Positions 36,762 to 45,483 of a stretch of DNA of 64,000 nt are shown here, in pieces. The DNA is from ZC4RG30 sp039932715 (GTDB lineage: Bacteria > Pseudomonadota > Gammaproteobacteria > Steroidobacterales > Steroidobacteraceae): positions 66,314-130,313 of the forward strand of contig JBDTPN010000006.1 of NCBI GenBank assembly GCA_039932715.1, given 5' to 3'. Position numbers and translations under genes: made by a program. The notes beneath the pieces are model-generated. The model saw only the letters and a list, made by a program, of their open reading frames with translations, did no database searches and was not told where the DNA came from. Within the stretch, counting starts at the first letter, position 1; every line of letters starts with the position of its first letter.

Positions 36762-37409
36762 ATGCGATTGGCCAAGGCGTACATCACTGCACTATTGATA
36801 CTGCTATCGGTTGGCGCGTATGCCGAATCGATTCCGCAAAACGCCTACAACGAGGCACTGGCACGCAAGCCCGATACCCTCAACGGGGAGCAACTCTTTG
36901 CTGCCTGCGCCGTATGCCATGGACGTGATGGCGGCGGAGTAAAAGACGGAACCGTTCCCGCCATCGCCGGCCAGCACTGGCAGGTCCTGTCCAAGCAGCT
37001 GCTGGACTTTCGCTATTTCCGCCGTTGGGATCCACGCATGGTGAATCTGAGTTCCACGGATCACCTGCGTGGTCCACAAGAAATCGCGGACGTGGTCGCA
37101 TACATAAATAGCTTGCCGCCACCGTCCGCTCGGGGCATCGGGACCGGTGAGTACGCGGATCACGGAGCGGGCGTTTATACCCGACTTTGCGCCTCGTGCC
37201 ACGGAGCCGAAGCAAAGGGCGACGGAACCAAAGGCTACCCGCGGCTGGCAGGCCAGCAATATGCCTACCTCGTCCGCCAGATCCATGACGCCGTCGAAGG
37301 GCGGCGACCCACTTTTTCCCACCAGCACATCCGCCTGCTGGAGCCCTTGGACTTCATGGATATCCAGGGGATCGCGGACTATCTCGCCCGTCTTGAGCCT
37401 CGATCATGA
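36762..37409 (+). CDS. Di-haem cytochrome c (c4/c553-like), exported
   Basis: Periplasmic electron carrier of 215 residues with a signal peptide (MRLAKAYITALLILLSVGAYA) and two haem c sites: CAVCH at 49-53 and CASCH at 143-147. Each half contains the GQH/GQQ...L..Q..DF pattern of cytochrome c4-type modules. The ATG is behind AGGAG. The stop overlaps the nitroreductase start (ATGA), so the two are one operon. A second di-haem cytochrome of the same layout is at 43010. A TACGTGA element lies about 60 bases upstream. Confidence 0.92.
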   Translation: MRLAKAYITALLILLSVGAYAESIPQNAYNEALARKPDTLNGEQLFAACAVCHGRDGGGVKDGTVPAIAGQHWQVLSKQLLDFRYFRRWDPRMVNLSSTDHLRGPQEIADVVAYINSLPPPSARGIGTGEYADHGAGVYTRLCASCHGAEAKGDGTKGYPRLAGQQYAYLVRQIHDAVEGRRPTFSHQHIRLLEPLDFMDIQGIADYLARLEPRS

Positions 37410-38395
37410 ATGCGAGGGCCACCACCTCGGATCTGGCCACCCTGGAGGCATGTGTCCGTCAGGCAACGCTGGCCGTCTCGAGCCACAACACGCAGCCTTG
37501 GCGCTTTCGCGTCTGCGTGCGCAGGGAATACATCGACCTGATTGCGGACCGCACGCGGTCTTTGCCCATCAATGACCCCCACGACCGTGAACTCACCATC
37601 AGCTGTGGTGCTGCGCTTTTCAACCTGCGACTTGCCGCCGCCGCAAGCGGTCTGGGTTCAACTGAGGAGGCACTGCCCGTTGCCAGTGATCCGGATCTAT
37701 TGGCACGGGTCACGCTCCTGCAAAGCCCAGTCCACGGTATTGCTGACGCGGGTGAGCTGGAAAGAGCTCTCCCCTTGCGTCGCACATTTCGCAAGCCATT
37801 CCTGACCCAATCCATTCCGCAGAACATGACAGAATCGTTGCGGGAAGCCGCCGAAACGCAAGGCGCGACCTTGGCCGTCCTTGATTCGCCTGGCCTGCGC
37901 GGGGATGCCGTCGATATTGTGGAAGAAGCGGATCACCGGCTGCGAAGCGATCCGGGCTGGCGACAAGAGCTGGCCTCGTGGATGAATCCGCAACGTCAGG
38001 GTGAAGGATTCGGCATTCCCGGGCTCGCGCTGGCTGCAGCGGGCCTGGTTGCGCGCAGTTTCGATATCGGCGGTGGCATCGCCGCCCGCGGCCCCCAGAT
38101 TCTGGAGGGTTCTCCTCTACTGCTCCTGCTGGGCAGCAAGAACGATACGCCTGCCGACTGGCTTGCTACAGGCCAGGCGCTGCAGCGCGTGTTGCTGCGA
38201 GCCTGCGCCGACGGTCTGCAGGCATCTTTCCTCACTCAGCCTATGCACTACCCAGAACTGCGCCAACGACTCGCGACACTCGCGCCGCAGGTTGGTATTC
38301 CCCAGATCCTCCTGCGTCTGGGTTTCACAACGGACAAGTTGGCATCAGTGGTCCGCCGACCGCTGGACCAGATTCTGGACCTCGACTGGGCTTAA
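37406..38395 (+). CDS. Acg-type FMN nitroreductase-like protein
   Basis: Protein of 329 residues related to the Acg family of flavin-binding nitroreductase-like proteins (Rv2032/Acg of Mycobacterium tuberculosis is a dormancy-regulon member). Visible parts are ACVRQATLAVSSHNTQPWRF, the usual FMN-contacting S.HNTQPW motif, and RRTFRKPF; the C-terminal half repeats the nitroreductase fold. In Acg the active site is covered by a lid and the protein may store FMN rather than reduce substrates. It is translationally coupled to a di-haem cytochrome c (ATGA overlap). No redox partner is evident. Confidence 0.85.
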   Translation: MNARATTSDLATLEACVRQATLAVSSHNTQPWRFRVCVRREYIDLIADRTRSLPINDPHDRELTISCGAALFNLRLAAAASGLGSTEEALPVASDPDLLARVTLLQSPVHGIADAGELERALPLRRTFRKPFLTQSIPQNMTESLREAAETQGATLAVLDSPGLRGDAVDIVEEADHRLRSDPGWRQELASWMNPQRQGEGFGIPGLALAAAGLVARSFDIGGGIAARGPQILEGSPLLLLLGSKNDTPADWLATGQALQRVLLRACADGLQASFLTQPMHYPELRQRLATLAPQVGIPQILLRLGFTTDKLASVVRRPLDQILDLDWA

Positions 38396-38485
38396 GCTGC
38401 GCGCTTGTCCAGCACAGTCATCTTCCTGGCTCGCGTCGCGAATACTACCTAAGGGCGCCTGCCCCGCCGTATGCTTGTAGGATTC

Positions 38486-38509
38486 ATGGGGCCACCCCTT
38501 GGGGCCCAT
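38486..38509 (+). promoter_or_regulatory. Hairpin over the translation start of the hybrid kinase
   Basis: Arms ATGGG and CCCAT enclose an inner CCCC-TT-GGGG-like stem, ending exactly at the first base of the proposed TTG start codon. Folding would hide the start region in the mRNA. This could damp translation or be temperature- or ligand-sensitive. No strong ribosome site is visible. Confidence 0.35.
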
Positions 38510-40059
38510 TGCAACCTCCAAGGCTCCCCTTGTTCCCTTCCGAGCTGCTTCCCAGTGTTCTTGAATCGGCCCCTGATGCGATGGTTGTCATCGATAGCTC
38601 CGGGACTGTTCTCTTCGCAAACCAGCAGGTCAGGGCCCTATTTGGCTTCGCTCCTGCCGACTTGATCGGGCAGCCTGTGGAAGTGCTACTGCCACAACGG
38701 TTCCGCGGCCGGCATGTCAAGCATCGGCAATCGTTTCGCGAGAACCTGCGACTACGCCCCATGGGCATTGGCCAAGACCTCTACGCCCTGCGTCGGGACG
38801 GCTCGGAGTTCCCGGTCGAGATCAGCCTTAGTCCGATTCGCGGCGCTGACCAGATGTTTGTCGCAGCCGCGATCCGGGACGTCACCGATCGCAAGAATGC
38901 AGACATCGCCATCCAGGCAGCCCGCACCGAAGCGGATCGAGCCAATATGGCCAAGAGCCGCTTCCTTGCCACCGCAAGCCACGACCTGCGACAGCCATTG
39001 CAGGCTCTCGCATTGCTCAACGGCAGTCTGCGTCGCACTGTTCACGACGAGGATGCGCGCGAGGCCCTGGACCAGCAGGATCAGGCCATCGGCGCCATGT
39101 CGAGATTGCTCAATGCACTGTTGGACATCAGCAAGATGGAATCCGGTGCGGTGCAGGTCCAGATCACCGACTTTGACGTCGCTCCCCTACTTCAGGAGAT
39201 GCAGGTCGAATTCTCCTCTCTGGCGTTCAGCAAGCAGCTGCGGCTGGAGCTGCATCTGGAGCATGCAGGCCTGCGCAGTGACAGGACGCTCATCGCGCAG
39301 GTATTGCGCAACCTGATTTCCAACGCCCTCAAGTACACGGACAGGGGCAGCATCCGAATAGCGTGCCGTCGCCAGGACGCCAACGTCTGTATCGACGTTA
39401 CTGACAGCGGAATCGGCATATGCAGCGACGACCTGCCGTTCATTTTCGATGAGTTCTACCAGGTGGGCGTATCCACTCATTCTTCCCGGGAGGGCTACGG
39501 ACTGGGGTTGAGCATCGTGCAGCGCGTGATGCGCCTGCTGGGACTTGTCGTCACCGTGAAATCGGAACTCGGCAGCGGCTCCACCTTTTCGATTCATATA
39601 CCGGCGGCGACCGCAGGCACAGTCGCCGATACCGCGCCCCTGGCACGTGTGCCAGGACCCATCACGGGTGGTCGTCATCGTCATATCCTGTTGGTCGAGG
39701 ATGATGCTGGCGTAAGAAAGGCAACGCGCCTGTTCCTCAAGGGCGAGGGCTATGAAGTCACTGCCGCAGCGTCACTTGCAGAAGCGCTGGCGCTGACCGC
39801 CAGCCTGACAACTCTGGAACTGATCATCACGGACTATCATCTGGGTGGGGGCGAACGCGGTACCGATGTCATCACCGCATTGCAGACGCGTTTCGGTGCC
39901 CGCATCAATGCAATTCTGATAACCGGCGACACGTCTTCGGCTATCGGCGAATTGCCACGCGACCTGCAGCTGCAAATCATCAGCAAGCCTGTCGACCCCG
40001 ATGAGCTCCTGACGCTGATGCGCACCCTGCTGCCGGACGCTGCCGCGGATACTACCTAG
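38509..40059 (+). CDS. PAS-containing hybrid histidine kinase with C-terminal receiver
   Basis: Soluble hybrid kinase of 516 residues: PAS domain (about 11-130), HisKA with His158 in SHDLRQPLQ, ATPase domain with YGLGLSIVQR, and a receiver domain (about 395-512) with Asp442 in ITDYHLGG. No membrane helix is present. The PAS domain lacks the haem-ligand residues of FixL. The start is a TTG; no ATG lies upstream in frame, and later ATGs would cut the PAS domain. It precedes fixL by 33 bases and is probably part of the same signalling unit. Its output partner may be FixJ or another regulator. Confidence 0.88.
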   Translation: MQPPRLPLFPSELLPSVLESAPDAMVVIDSSGTVLFANQQVRALFGFAPADLIGQPVEVLLPQRFRGRHVKHRQSFRENLRLRPMGIGQDLYALRRDGSEFPVEISLSPIRGADQMFVAAAIRDVTDRKNADIAIQAARTEADRANMAKSRFLATASHDLRQPLQALALLNGSLRRTVHDEDAREALDQQDQAIGAMSRLLNALLDISKMESGAVQVQITDFDVAPLLQEMQVEFSSLAFSKQLRLELHLEHAGLRSDRTLIAQVLRNLISNALKYTDRGSIRIACRRQDANVCIDVTDSGIGICSDDLPFIFDEFYQVGVSTHSSREGYGLGLSIVQRVMRLLGLVVTVKSELGSGSTFSIHIPAATAGTVADTAPLARVPGPITGGRHRHILLVEDDAGVRKATRLFLKGEGYEVTAAASLAEALALTASLTTLELIITDYHLGGGERGTDVITALQTRFGARINAILITGDTSSAIGELPRDLQLQIISKPVDPDELLTLMRTLLPDAAADTT

Positions 40060-40092
40060 AGACAACCCTCTTCTGCTGCCTGACACTTCACC

Positions 40093-41244
40093 ATGCCTTC
40101 TGAAGACGCCAAGGCGCTAATGGAAGCGGCTACCGACGCCGTGATCCTCATCGACCAGACAGGTCGGATCTACGCGGTAAACCACGCGGCCGAGGACCTG
40201 TTCGGCTACACGCAGGCGGAGTTCATCGGTAGCGATGTGAGTCGCCTCATGCCGGAGCCCGATCACAGCGCCCACGCCGGCTACCTGGCTCGCTACCTGC
40301 AAACCGGCATTGGCCACATTATTGGACGCGGTCGGGAAGTGAGGGTGCTGCGGCGCGACGGCAGCCTCGTGCCCGTGGCGCTGTCGGTGGGTCGCATTGC
40401 AGGCAGCGCTCCACCACGCTTCGTGGGTTTCCTGCGCGACGTCAGCGAGCAACACCGCGCAATGGCAGCGATCCAGAATGAACGAGACTATGCGCGCGAG
40501 AGTGAGGCGGTGTCCCTTCGCTCACAGTCCAGACTCATGGCCGTCTCGCGCATAGCCACGATGGGCGAAATGGCAGCCGGCGTAGCGCATGAAGTCAATC
40601 AACCGCTGGCTGCAATCACCAATTACGCGCGGGCGTGCGAACGTTTCATCGCGGCCGACCCACCTGCCCTCGATGACATCCGTGACTGTGTCAGGGAAAT
40701 CGCCAGCGAGACCCGCCGCGCCGCCGACATCATCCGGGACTTGCGTAATATCGTGAAGGACAAGCGTGTCGAACGCTTGTCGGCGAATCTGAGTGACATC
40801 GTGCGGCAGGTGCAGCCACTGCTGGAAGCCGATGCCCGGGCCCATGACACGCAGCTGGAATTTGCATTGGCGGAGCATTTGCCATCCGTGATGCTTGACA
40901 ATGCGCAGATACAGCAGGTATTGCTCAACCTGGCACGCAACGCCATGGAGGCACTCGCGACCAAATCTCCGGCGACCCGCCGCATCCTGATTTCCACGCG
41001 CACTGATGATCAAGGCGCAGTTGAGGTTTCTGTGTCTGACAACGGCCCCGGGGTCGATGCCTGCGTGGTAGACCGACTCTTTGACCCATTCAGCACGACG
41101 AAAGCGAGTGGGGGCGGGCTGGGGCTCGCTATCAGTCGCACAATCACGCAAGCTCACGGTGGCAGCCTGAGCCATCATCCAGCGGAGCATGGCGGTGCAT
41201 GCTTCACCATCCACATACCCCAAACACATAGCGACCCGGCATGA
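40093..41244 (+). CDS. fixL: FixL-type oxygen-sensing histidine kinase (haem PAS)
   Basis: Soluble sensor kinase of 383 residues. The PAS domain (about 5-118) aligns without gaps to the FixL haem-binding segment: proximal haem ligand His61 in SAHAGY, Arg67, His75 in HIIGRGR, and distal Arg81 correspond to Bradyrhizobium FixL His200, Arg206, His214 and Arg220. The kinase core has His166 in VAHEVNQPLA and a GGGLGLAISR ATPase box. So it should bind haem and be inhibited by oxygen. Unlike Sinorhizobium FixL it has no membrane helices. Its stop overlaps the fixJ start by ATGA. Confidence 0.93.
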   Translation: MPSEDAKALMEAATDAVILIDQTGRIYAVNHAAEDLFGYTQAEFIGSDVSRLMPEPDHSAHAGYLARYLQTGIGHIIGRGREVRVLRRDGSLVPVALSVGRIAGSAPPRFVGFLRDVSEQHRAMAAIQNERDYARESEAVSLRSQSRLMAVSRIATMGEMAAGVAHEVNQPLAAITNYARACERFIAADPPALDDIRDCVREIASETRRAADIIRDLRNIVKDKRVERLSANLSDIVRQVQPLLEADARAHDTQLEFALAEHLPSVMLDNAQIQQVLLNLARNAMEALATKSPATRRILISTRTDDQGAVEVSVSDNGPGVDACVVDRLFDPFSTTKASGGGLGLAISRTITQAHGGSLSHHPAEHGGACFTIHIPQTHSDPA

Positions 41245-41867
41245 CGCAACCCCCTTCCATGGTATTCGTGGTCGATGACGACAGCGGTGTTCGAAGCTCC
41301 ATCCGCGTCCTGTTGAAATCCGTGGGTATAACTGCCACTCCTTATGCTTCCGCCAAGGAGTTCCTTGCCGCATACGATGCGGCGCAACCAGGCTGCCTGA
41401 TACTGGATATCCGCATGCCTGGCATGAGCGGACTTGAACTGCAGCAGGAATTGAATCGCCGCGGGGCAGTGATTCCCGTGGTGTTCGTTACGGGGCACGG
41501 GGACATTCCGATGGCGGTCGAAGCCATGCAGCTTGGTGCATTCGATTTTCTACAGAAGCCCTTTCGGGACCAGGATCTGATTGATCGTGTGCAGCGCGCG
41601 CTTGAGCGCGACGCTGAGCATCGGCGCAGCCTGCAGGAAACCGACGCAATCCAGGAGCGCCTGGGATCCCTTACGCCACGGGAACGCGAAGTGCTCGGAC
41701 TGCTTACTCAAGGAAAGCAGAATAAAGTAATGGCCGGAGACCTGGGGCTCTCTCAGCGCACCGTTGAGATACATCGCGCCCACGTGATGGAAAAGATGGG
41801 CGCACGTTCGGTGGCGCAGCTGGTACGCATGGCGCTGGATCTCAAGGCATCAGGGCGCGACGCGTAA
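41241..41867 (+). CDS. fixJ: FixJ-type response regulator
   Basis: Regulator of 208 residues. The receiver has phospho-acceptor Asp56 in CLILDIRMPGMSG and the FixJ-like VVFVTGHGDIPMAVEAM; the C-terminal LuxR/FixJ HTH is LTPREREVLGLLTQG...IAxLSQRTVEIHRAHVMEKM-like (SQRTVEIHRAHVMEKMGA). It is translationally coupled to the haem-PAS kinase, so it should be phosphorylated under low oxygen and activate transcription. Probable targets are the surrounding Usp, BON and cytochrome genes, which share a promoter motif with a TACGTA core. It converges on a Usp gene. Confidence 0.93.
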   Translation: MTQPPSMVFVVDDDSGVRSSIRVLLKSVGITATPYASAKEFLAAYDAAQPGCLILDIRMPGMSGLELQQELNRRGAVIPVVFVTGHGDIPMAVEAMQLGAFDFLQKPFRDQDLIDRVQRALERDAEHRRSLQETDAIQERLGSLTPREREVLGLLTQGKQNKVMAGDLGLSQRTVEIHRAHVMEKMGARSVAQLVRMALDLKASGRDA

Positions 41868-41907
41868 GGCGCAGTGGGCTGGAGGCGCCCGGCACATTGT
41901 TGCAGCC

Positions 41908-42831
41908 CTATTCCTCTGTCACCAGCAAAGGCCTGATGAAGCCAGGTGGCTTCACGACGAGCAGATCACACTCAACCTGCTGCAGTACCTGCAGGGCCGT
42001 GCCCGCGGCAAAGGCTTGCGCGAAGCGCGCGCGCGACCCCATAACGAGCAATGATGGTTTTTGCTCATTGACAAATTCCACGATCCCGTGCGCCGGATTG
42101 CCGCTGCCGAACTGAGCCATCGACGCCGGCATCCCTGCACGCAGCGCGAGGTCGGAGACTTCCATGCGCAATCGATCCTGTACCTGCATCAGCACCTCAT
42201 CGGTCACGATCTCCCCCGGCAGGTGTGGTGGTGCACCCAACACATGCAGAAGCTGCATGTCAGCGCCCAGTGCGCCCTGCATCGCCAAACCCATGCACAC
42301 AATTGCCTCATCCAGTTTTCCCGGATAGCCGACAGGGTGAGCAGGATCAATCGCCAGGACGATTGGGGGCGCTTCACGCCACTGTTGTGACTGCACAAGC
42401 AAAACCGGCGCAGGGGATTGGCGAACCAGAGTCCAGTCCGTATGACCACTGTAATTTCGCGATTGAACCGGATGGCTGTGCGCGTCCTTGACGACGAGAT
42501 CGGGGCGACTGTGCACGATGTGACGACCAATCCCCTCCTCCAATGGCGGGTGCCGCTCGCAAACCGTCTCCACCTCTATTCCCGCCGCGCGCAACGGGGC
42601 GGCAAGACGGTTCAGCTCCTCCAGCTGACGTTGGCGCGTGATTTGCCAGTATTCCGTTAGGCGCGACTCTCCAGCCCAGCTTTCCGGAAGATTCAGTTCA
42701 GCTTCGCAGACGTAGAGTTCGACCGTGCTGGCAGTGGCCCTGGCGATGCGCATGGCTTTCTGGATGCACGGATGGGTCGTGGCGGTGGGATCCACCACCA
42801 CAAGAATCCGTCGAATTGCGGTGCGCGTCAT
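41908..42831 (-). CDS. Tandem universal stress protein (UspE-like)
   Basis: Protein of 307 residues with two Usp domains. The first starts IRRILVVVDPTATTHPCIQKAM and the second at about residue 157 (IVLAIDPAHPV), ending in a nucleotide-binding-like MGSRARFAQAFAAGTA and CDLLVVKPPGF. The layout matches UspE and the tandem Usp proteins of oxygen-limitation regulons. I prefer the ATG before TRTAIRR; an in-frame ATG at 42900 would add 23 AT-rich, non-family residues that look like promoter sequence. It converges with fixJ and is divergent from a di-haem cytochrome c. Confidence 0.88.
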   Translation of the reverse strand: MTRTAIRRILVVVDPTATTHPCIQKAMRIARATASTVELYVCEAELNLPESWAGESRLTEYWQITRQRQLEELNRLAAPLRAAGIEVETVCERHPPLEEGIGRHIVHSRPDLVVKDAHSHPVQSRNYSGHTDWTLVRQSPAPVLLVQSQQWREAPPIVLAIDPAHPVGYPGKLDEAIVCMGLAMQGALGADMQLLHVLGAPPHLPGEIVTDEVLMQVQDRLRMEVSDLALRAGMPASMAQFGSGNPAHGIVEFVNEQKPSLLVMGSRARFAQAFAAGTALQVLQQVECDLLVVKPPGFIRPLLVTEE

Positions 42832-42936
42832 TTGTCGGCTTGCGCCGGATTGAGAATGATCGTGCGGTTGGAGTGAATGATCAATATTTAGGGTTTCCAT
42901 GGCATGAGGTTGTAGCAGCCGACCCGATTCGTGCCC

Positions 42937-42950
42937 ATACGCATTTGTGC
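42937..42950 (+). promoter_or_regulatory. Shared regulatory motif, copy 1 (candidate FixJ site)
   Basis: ATACGCATTTGTGC lies in the gap between the divergent tandem-Usp and cytochrome c genes, 60 bases before the cytochrome ATG. It differs by two bases from CTACGTATTTGTGC found upstream of the BON gene at 46164. Position and repetition suggest an activator site; assignment to FixJ is inference. Confidence 0.45.
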
Positions 42951-43009
42951 GTGCCGAGGCTCGGCTACTGCGGAGTCCCAGACGGACCTATGCGGCATAA
43001 ACTTGCGAC

Positions 43010-43726
43010 ATGGACTTAGCCCAGAACCATAGCTGCAAGAGTGGGATGTTGGCCCTACTGGCTGCTTTGGCTGCAACTCTGCTTTTGAATGGCGTCGTGG
43101 CCGGTGCCGATATCGAAGCCTCCGCGGCACGAGCCGAATTCCTTGCTGCCGCCAAACTGACTCCCAATCTGGACAACGGCGGCCGCAGCTACGAGACCTG
43201 CGCTGCCTGCCATGGGCAGAAGGGTAAGGGTGTTGCAGATGGGAGCGTGCCAGCCATCGCCGGACAACACGGCTCCGTGCTGCTGAAACAGCTGGTCGAC
43301 TTCCGTCACGAGCAACGCTGGGACGAACGGATGCAGCACTTCACCGATCGTCATCACCTGCCCACCGCCCAGGATCTGACAGACGTTGCCGCGTATATTG
43401 CAGCCATGCCTAGGTTTCCAACGTTGGAGGAATCCGTCGGTGATGGAACGTCCCTGCAGGATGGCGCGCTCGTGTACTTTCAAATCTGCCAAGACTGCCA
43501 CGGAGATCTCGGGCAGGGTGACGTGTCGCGACTGCGCCCGCGCCTGGCGGGTCAACACTATGAATATCTCCTTCGCCAGCTGCGCGATACAGCCGCCGGC
43601 AATAGACCCGGGATGGATCAGGCGCATGTTCAGAGGCTGCGCCAACTTTCGCCCGCGCAGCTGCGGGGCGTAGCCGATTATCTTTCGCGCCTCAGCCCGG
43701 AATTGTCCACACAACCTCACCACTAA
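43010..43726 (+). CDS. Di-haem cytochrome c (c4/c553-like), exported
   Basis: Periplasmic cytochrome of 238 residues with an N-terminal hydrophobic signal (MLALLAALAATLLLNGVVAGA) and haem sites CAACH at 64-68 and CQDCH at 160-164. The layout parallels the cytochrome at 36762: each half has a PAIAGQHGSVLLKQLVDFR-like or RLAGQHYEYLLRQLRD segment, so the two are paralogues. The ATG at 43046 (MLALL) is an alternative start, preceded by AAGAG. It is followed by a small Pelota-like gene 16 bases later. It may carry electrons to a high-affinity oxidase encoded elsewhere. Confidence 0.9.
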   Translation: MDLAQNHSCKSGMLALLAALAATLLLNGVVAGADIEASAARAEFLAAAKLTPNLDNGGRSYETCAACHGQKGKGVADGSVPAIAGQHGSVLLKQLVDFRHEQRWDERMQHFTDRHHLPTAQDLTDVAAYIAAMPRFPTLEESVGDGTSLQDGALVYFQICQDCHGDLGQGDVSRLRPRLAGQHYEYLLRQLRDTAAGNRPGMDQAHVQRLRQLSPAQLRGVADYLSRLSPELSTQPHH

Positions 43727-43742
43727 ACTCACAGGCAACATC

Positions 43743-44132
43743 ATGAACAGCACCTACGTCCACACCGTTGCATGGATTGATCACCGCGAGGCAAAGATCC
43801 TTCATTTCAACACGGAGGATTCGCAGCTCACACACGTGCTCAGCCATCATCCGGATGCGCACATTCATCACAAGGCTAACTCGGGTGACAGCGGCCATGC
43901 ATTGCCGGACAACGAATATCTCGAGCGCGTTGCCACCGCGCTTGGTCGCACGGGAGCCATCCTGATCACGGGCCCTGCCAATGCGAAGACTGAACTGATG
44001 GTCCGCCTCAAGAAGAGTCACCCGGATATCGCGTGCCATGTTTCGGCAGTCGAGTCGGCGGATCATCCGACGGAAGGACAACTCCTTGCTCATGGCCGCA
44101 CGTTCTTCAAAGTGAATGACCGTCTGATCTGA
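43743..44132 (+). CDS. Small 'translational machinery' (Pelota/eRF1 domain-like) protein
   Basis: Protein of 129 residues starting MNSTYVHTVAWIDHREAKILHF and containing HVLSHHPDAHIHHKA, LERVATALGRTGAILITGPANAKTELM and CHVSAVESADHPTEGQLLAHGRTFF. This pattern is that of a small family often labelled translational machinery protein, resembling the central domain of eRF1/Pelota. Members are commonly found with Usp and other low-oxygen stress genes in proteobacteria. It is His-rich. Function is unproven; ribosome-related hibernation or rescue is a possibility. It lies 16 bases after a cytochrome c gene. Confidence 0.72.
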   Translation: MNSTYVHTVAWIDHREAKILHFNTEDSQLTHVLSHHPDAHIHHKANSGDSGHALPDNEYLERVATALGRTGAILITGPANAKTELMVRLKKSHPDIACHVSAVESADHPTEGQLLAHGRTFFKVNDRLI

Positions 44133-44154
44133 ACGGCCGCAACACGTACTGCTG

Positions 44155-45483
44155 ATGCAAGTTGCCACGCAATTCGAGGAACTGCTTTCGCGAATCGCCC
44201 TCGCCTTTGGCATCGGGCTGCTTATCGGATTGGAGCGAGGCTGGAATACTCGTGAGATGCAGCCAGGCAGCCGGGTTGCCGGCGTGCGCACCTTCGGCAT
44301 CTCGGGACTGCTCGGTGGGTTGGTCGCTGCCTTGACCGGTCCGGCAGATACACCGATCAGCGTTGGCGGCGCCCTCCTAGTCGGAATGGCATTCGCGACG
44401 TTCTCAGCGGTTTTCGTTGCGTTCAGCCGGAACGGTAGTCGGCCGGACGGCAATCGTTCCGCCACCAGTGCCATCGCGGCGTTGCTGACCTTCGTACTGG
44501 GGGCTTATGCGGTACGGGGCAACATGAGCGTTGCGGCCGCCACCGCGGTTGCCGCAGCAGGAGTACTGGCGTTTCGCGAAGGTATTCACCGCTGGGTGGC
44601 CCAGATCACACGCCGCGAGCTGGAGTCAGGGCTGGTTCTCCTGGCGATGTCATTCATTGGGCTGCCGCTATTTCCCGATAGCGCGATTGGTCCATTCGGA
44701 GGTGTTAACCTGCGCGAAGTCTGGATCATTGCGATCGCGCTGGCGACACTCTCGTTCGGCGGCTACGTCACCGTCAGGCATTTTGGCGAGCGGCGTGGCG
44801 AGCTGATTTCTGCCGCTATCGGCGGCATCGTCTCCTCCACGGCAGTGGCCATATCTAATGCCCGGCGGGCATCGAGCCGCCAAGGATCGGCACCCCTGTT
44901 GGCTGCCGCAACCTCACTGGCAATGGCGGTGTCTTTCGTCAGGGTAATCGCCATCACCAGCGCATTGAGGCCATCACTTGTGCTCTCCGTGGGTGCGCCA
45001 CTGTTGGTCGCGTCCGCTGTGGCCGTCACATTCGCACTACTGCGCGCCAGGCGCAGCATGCCTGAAGGGCTGTCTCGCGCACCTATCGCGTTTCGAAATC
45101 CGTTTGGATTCTGGTCAGTACTTGCGATGGCCGCTTTCATGGGCGTGCTGATCGTGGTTGGCAGACTCATCAGCGAGCATTTCGGCAACTCCGCCACCGT
45201 CGCGGGTGCGGCCGCCATGGGCCTATTCGACGTGGACGCAATGACCGTGTCGATGGCCCGACTCGCTTCCGACGCTCTGCCTCCAAGGGCGGCGGCTTTG
45301 GCGATTCTGTCGGGGGTGGCCAGCAATACCTTCCTGAAGGTGTTAGTCGCCGGTATCGTGGGACGCGGTCGTTTTGCGATACACGTTGCTGTCATATGCC
45401 TCGCCTGCACCATCGCCGGAGCGCTGGTTCTGGTGCTGGAATGGCCGCACCCGGCCTGGTTTCTCTACGCGCGAGATCAATGA
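44155..45483 (+). CDS. MgtC/SapB-DUF4010 family membrane protein
   Basis: Membrane protein of 442 residues with about twelve hydrophobic segments. The N-terminal part (RIALAFGIGLLIGLERGWNT, GVRTFGISGLLGGL) is the MgtC/SapB-like domain, and the rest (from about residue 190) is DUF4010. Family members are common in environmental proteobacteria; transport or magnesium-related roles have been suggested but not established. Its stop overlaps the start of the PduL gene (ATGA). It is downstream of the Pelota-like gene by 22 bases, so cytochrome, Pelota-like, MgtC-like and PduL may be one operon. Confidence 0.85.
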   Translation: MQVATQFEELLSRIALAFGIGLLIGLERGWNTREMQPGSRVAGVRTFGISGLLGGLVAALTGPADTPISVGGALLVGMAFATFSAVFVAFSRNGSRPDGNRSATSAIAALLTFVLGAYAVRGNMSVAAATAVAAAGVLAFREGIHRWVAQITRRELESGLVLLAMSFIGLPLFPDSAIGPFGGVNLREVWIIAIALATLSFGGYVTVRHFGERRGELISAAIGGIVSSTAVAISNARRASSRQGSAPLLAAATSLAMAVSFVRVIAITSALRPSLVLSVGAPLLVASAVAVTFALLRARRSMPEGLSRAPIAFRNPFGFWSVLAMAAFMGVLIVVGRLISEHFGNSATVAGAAAMGLFDVDAMTVSMARLASDALPPRAAALAILSGVASNTFLKVLVAGIVGRGRFAIHVAVICLACTIAGALVLVLEWPHPAWFLYARDQ

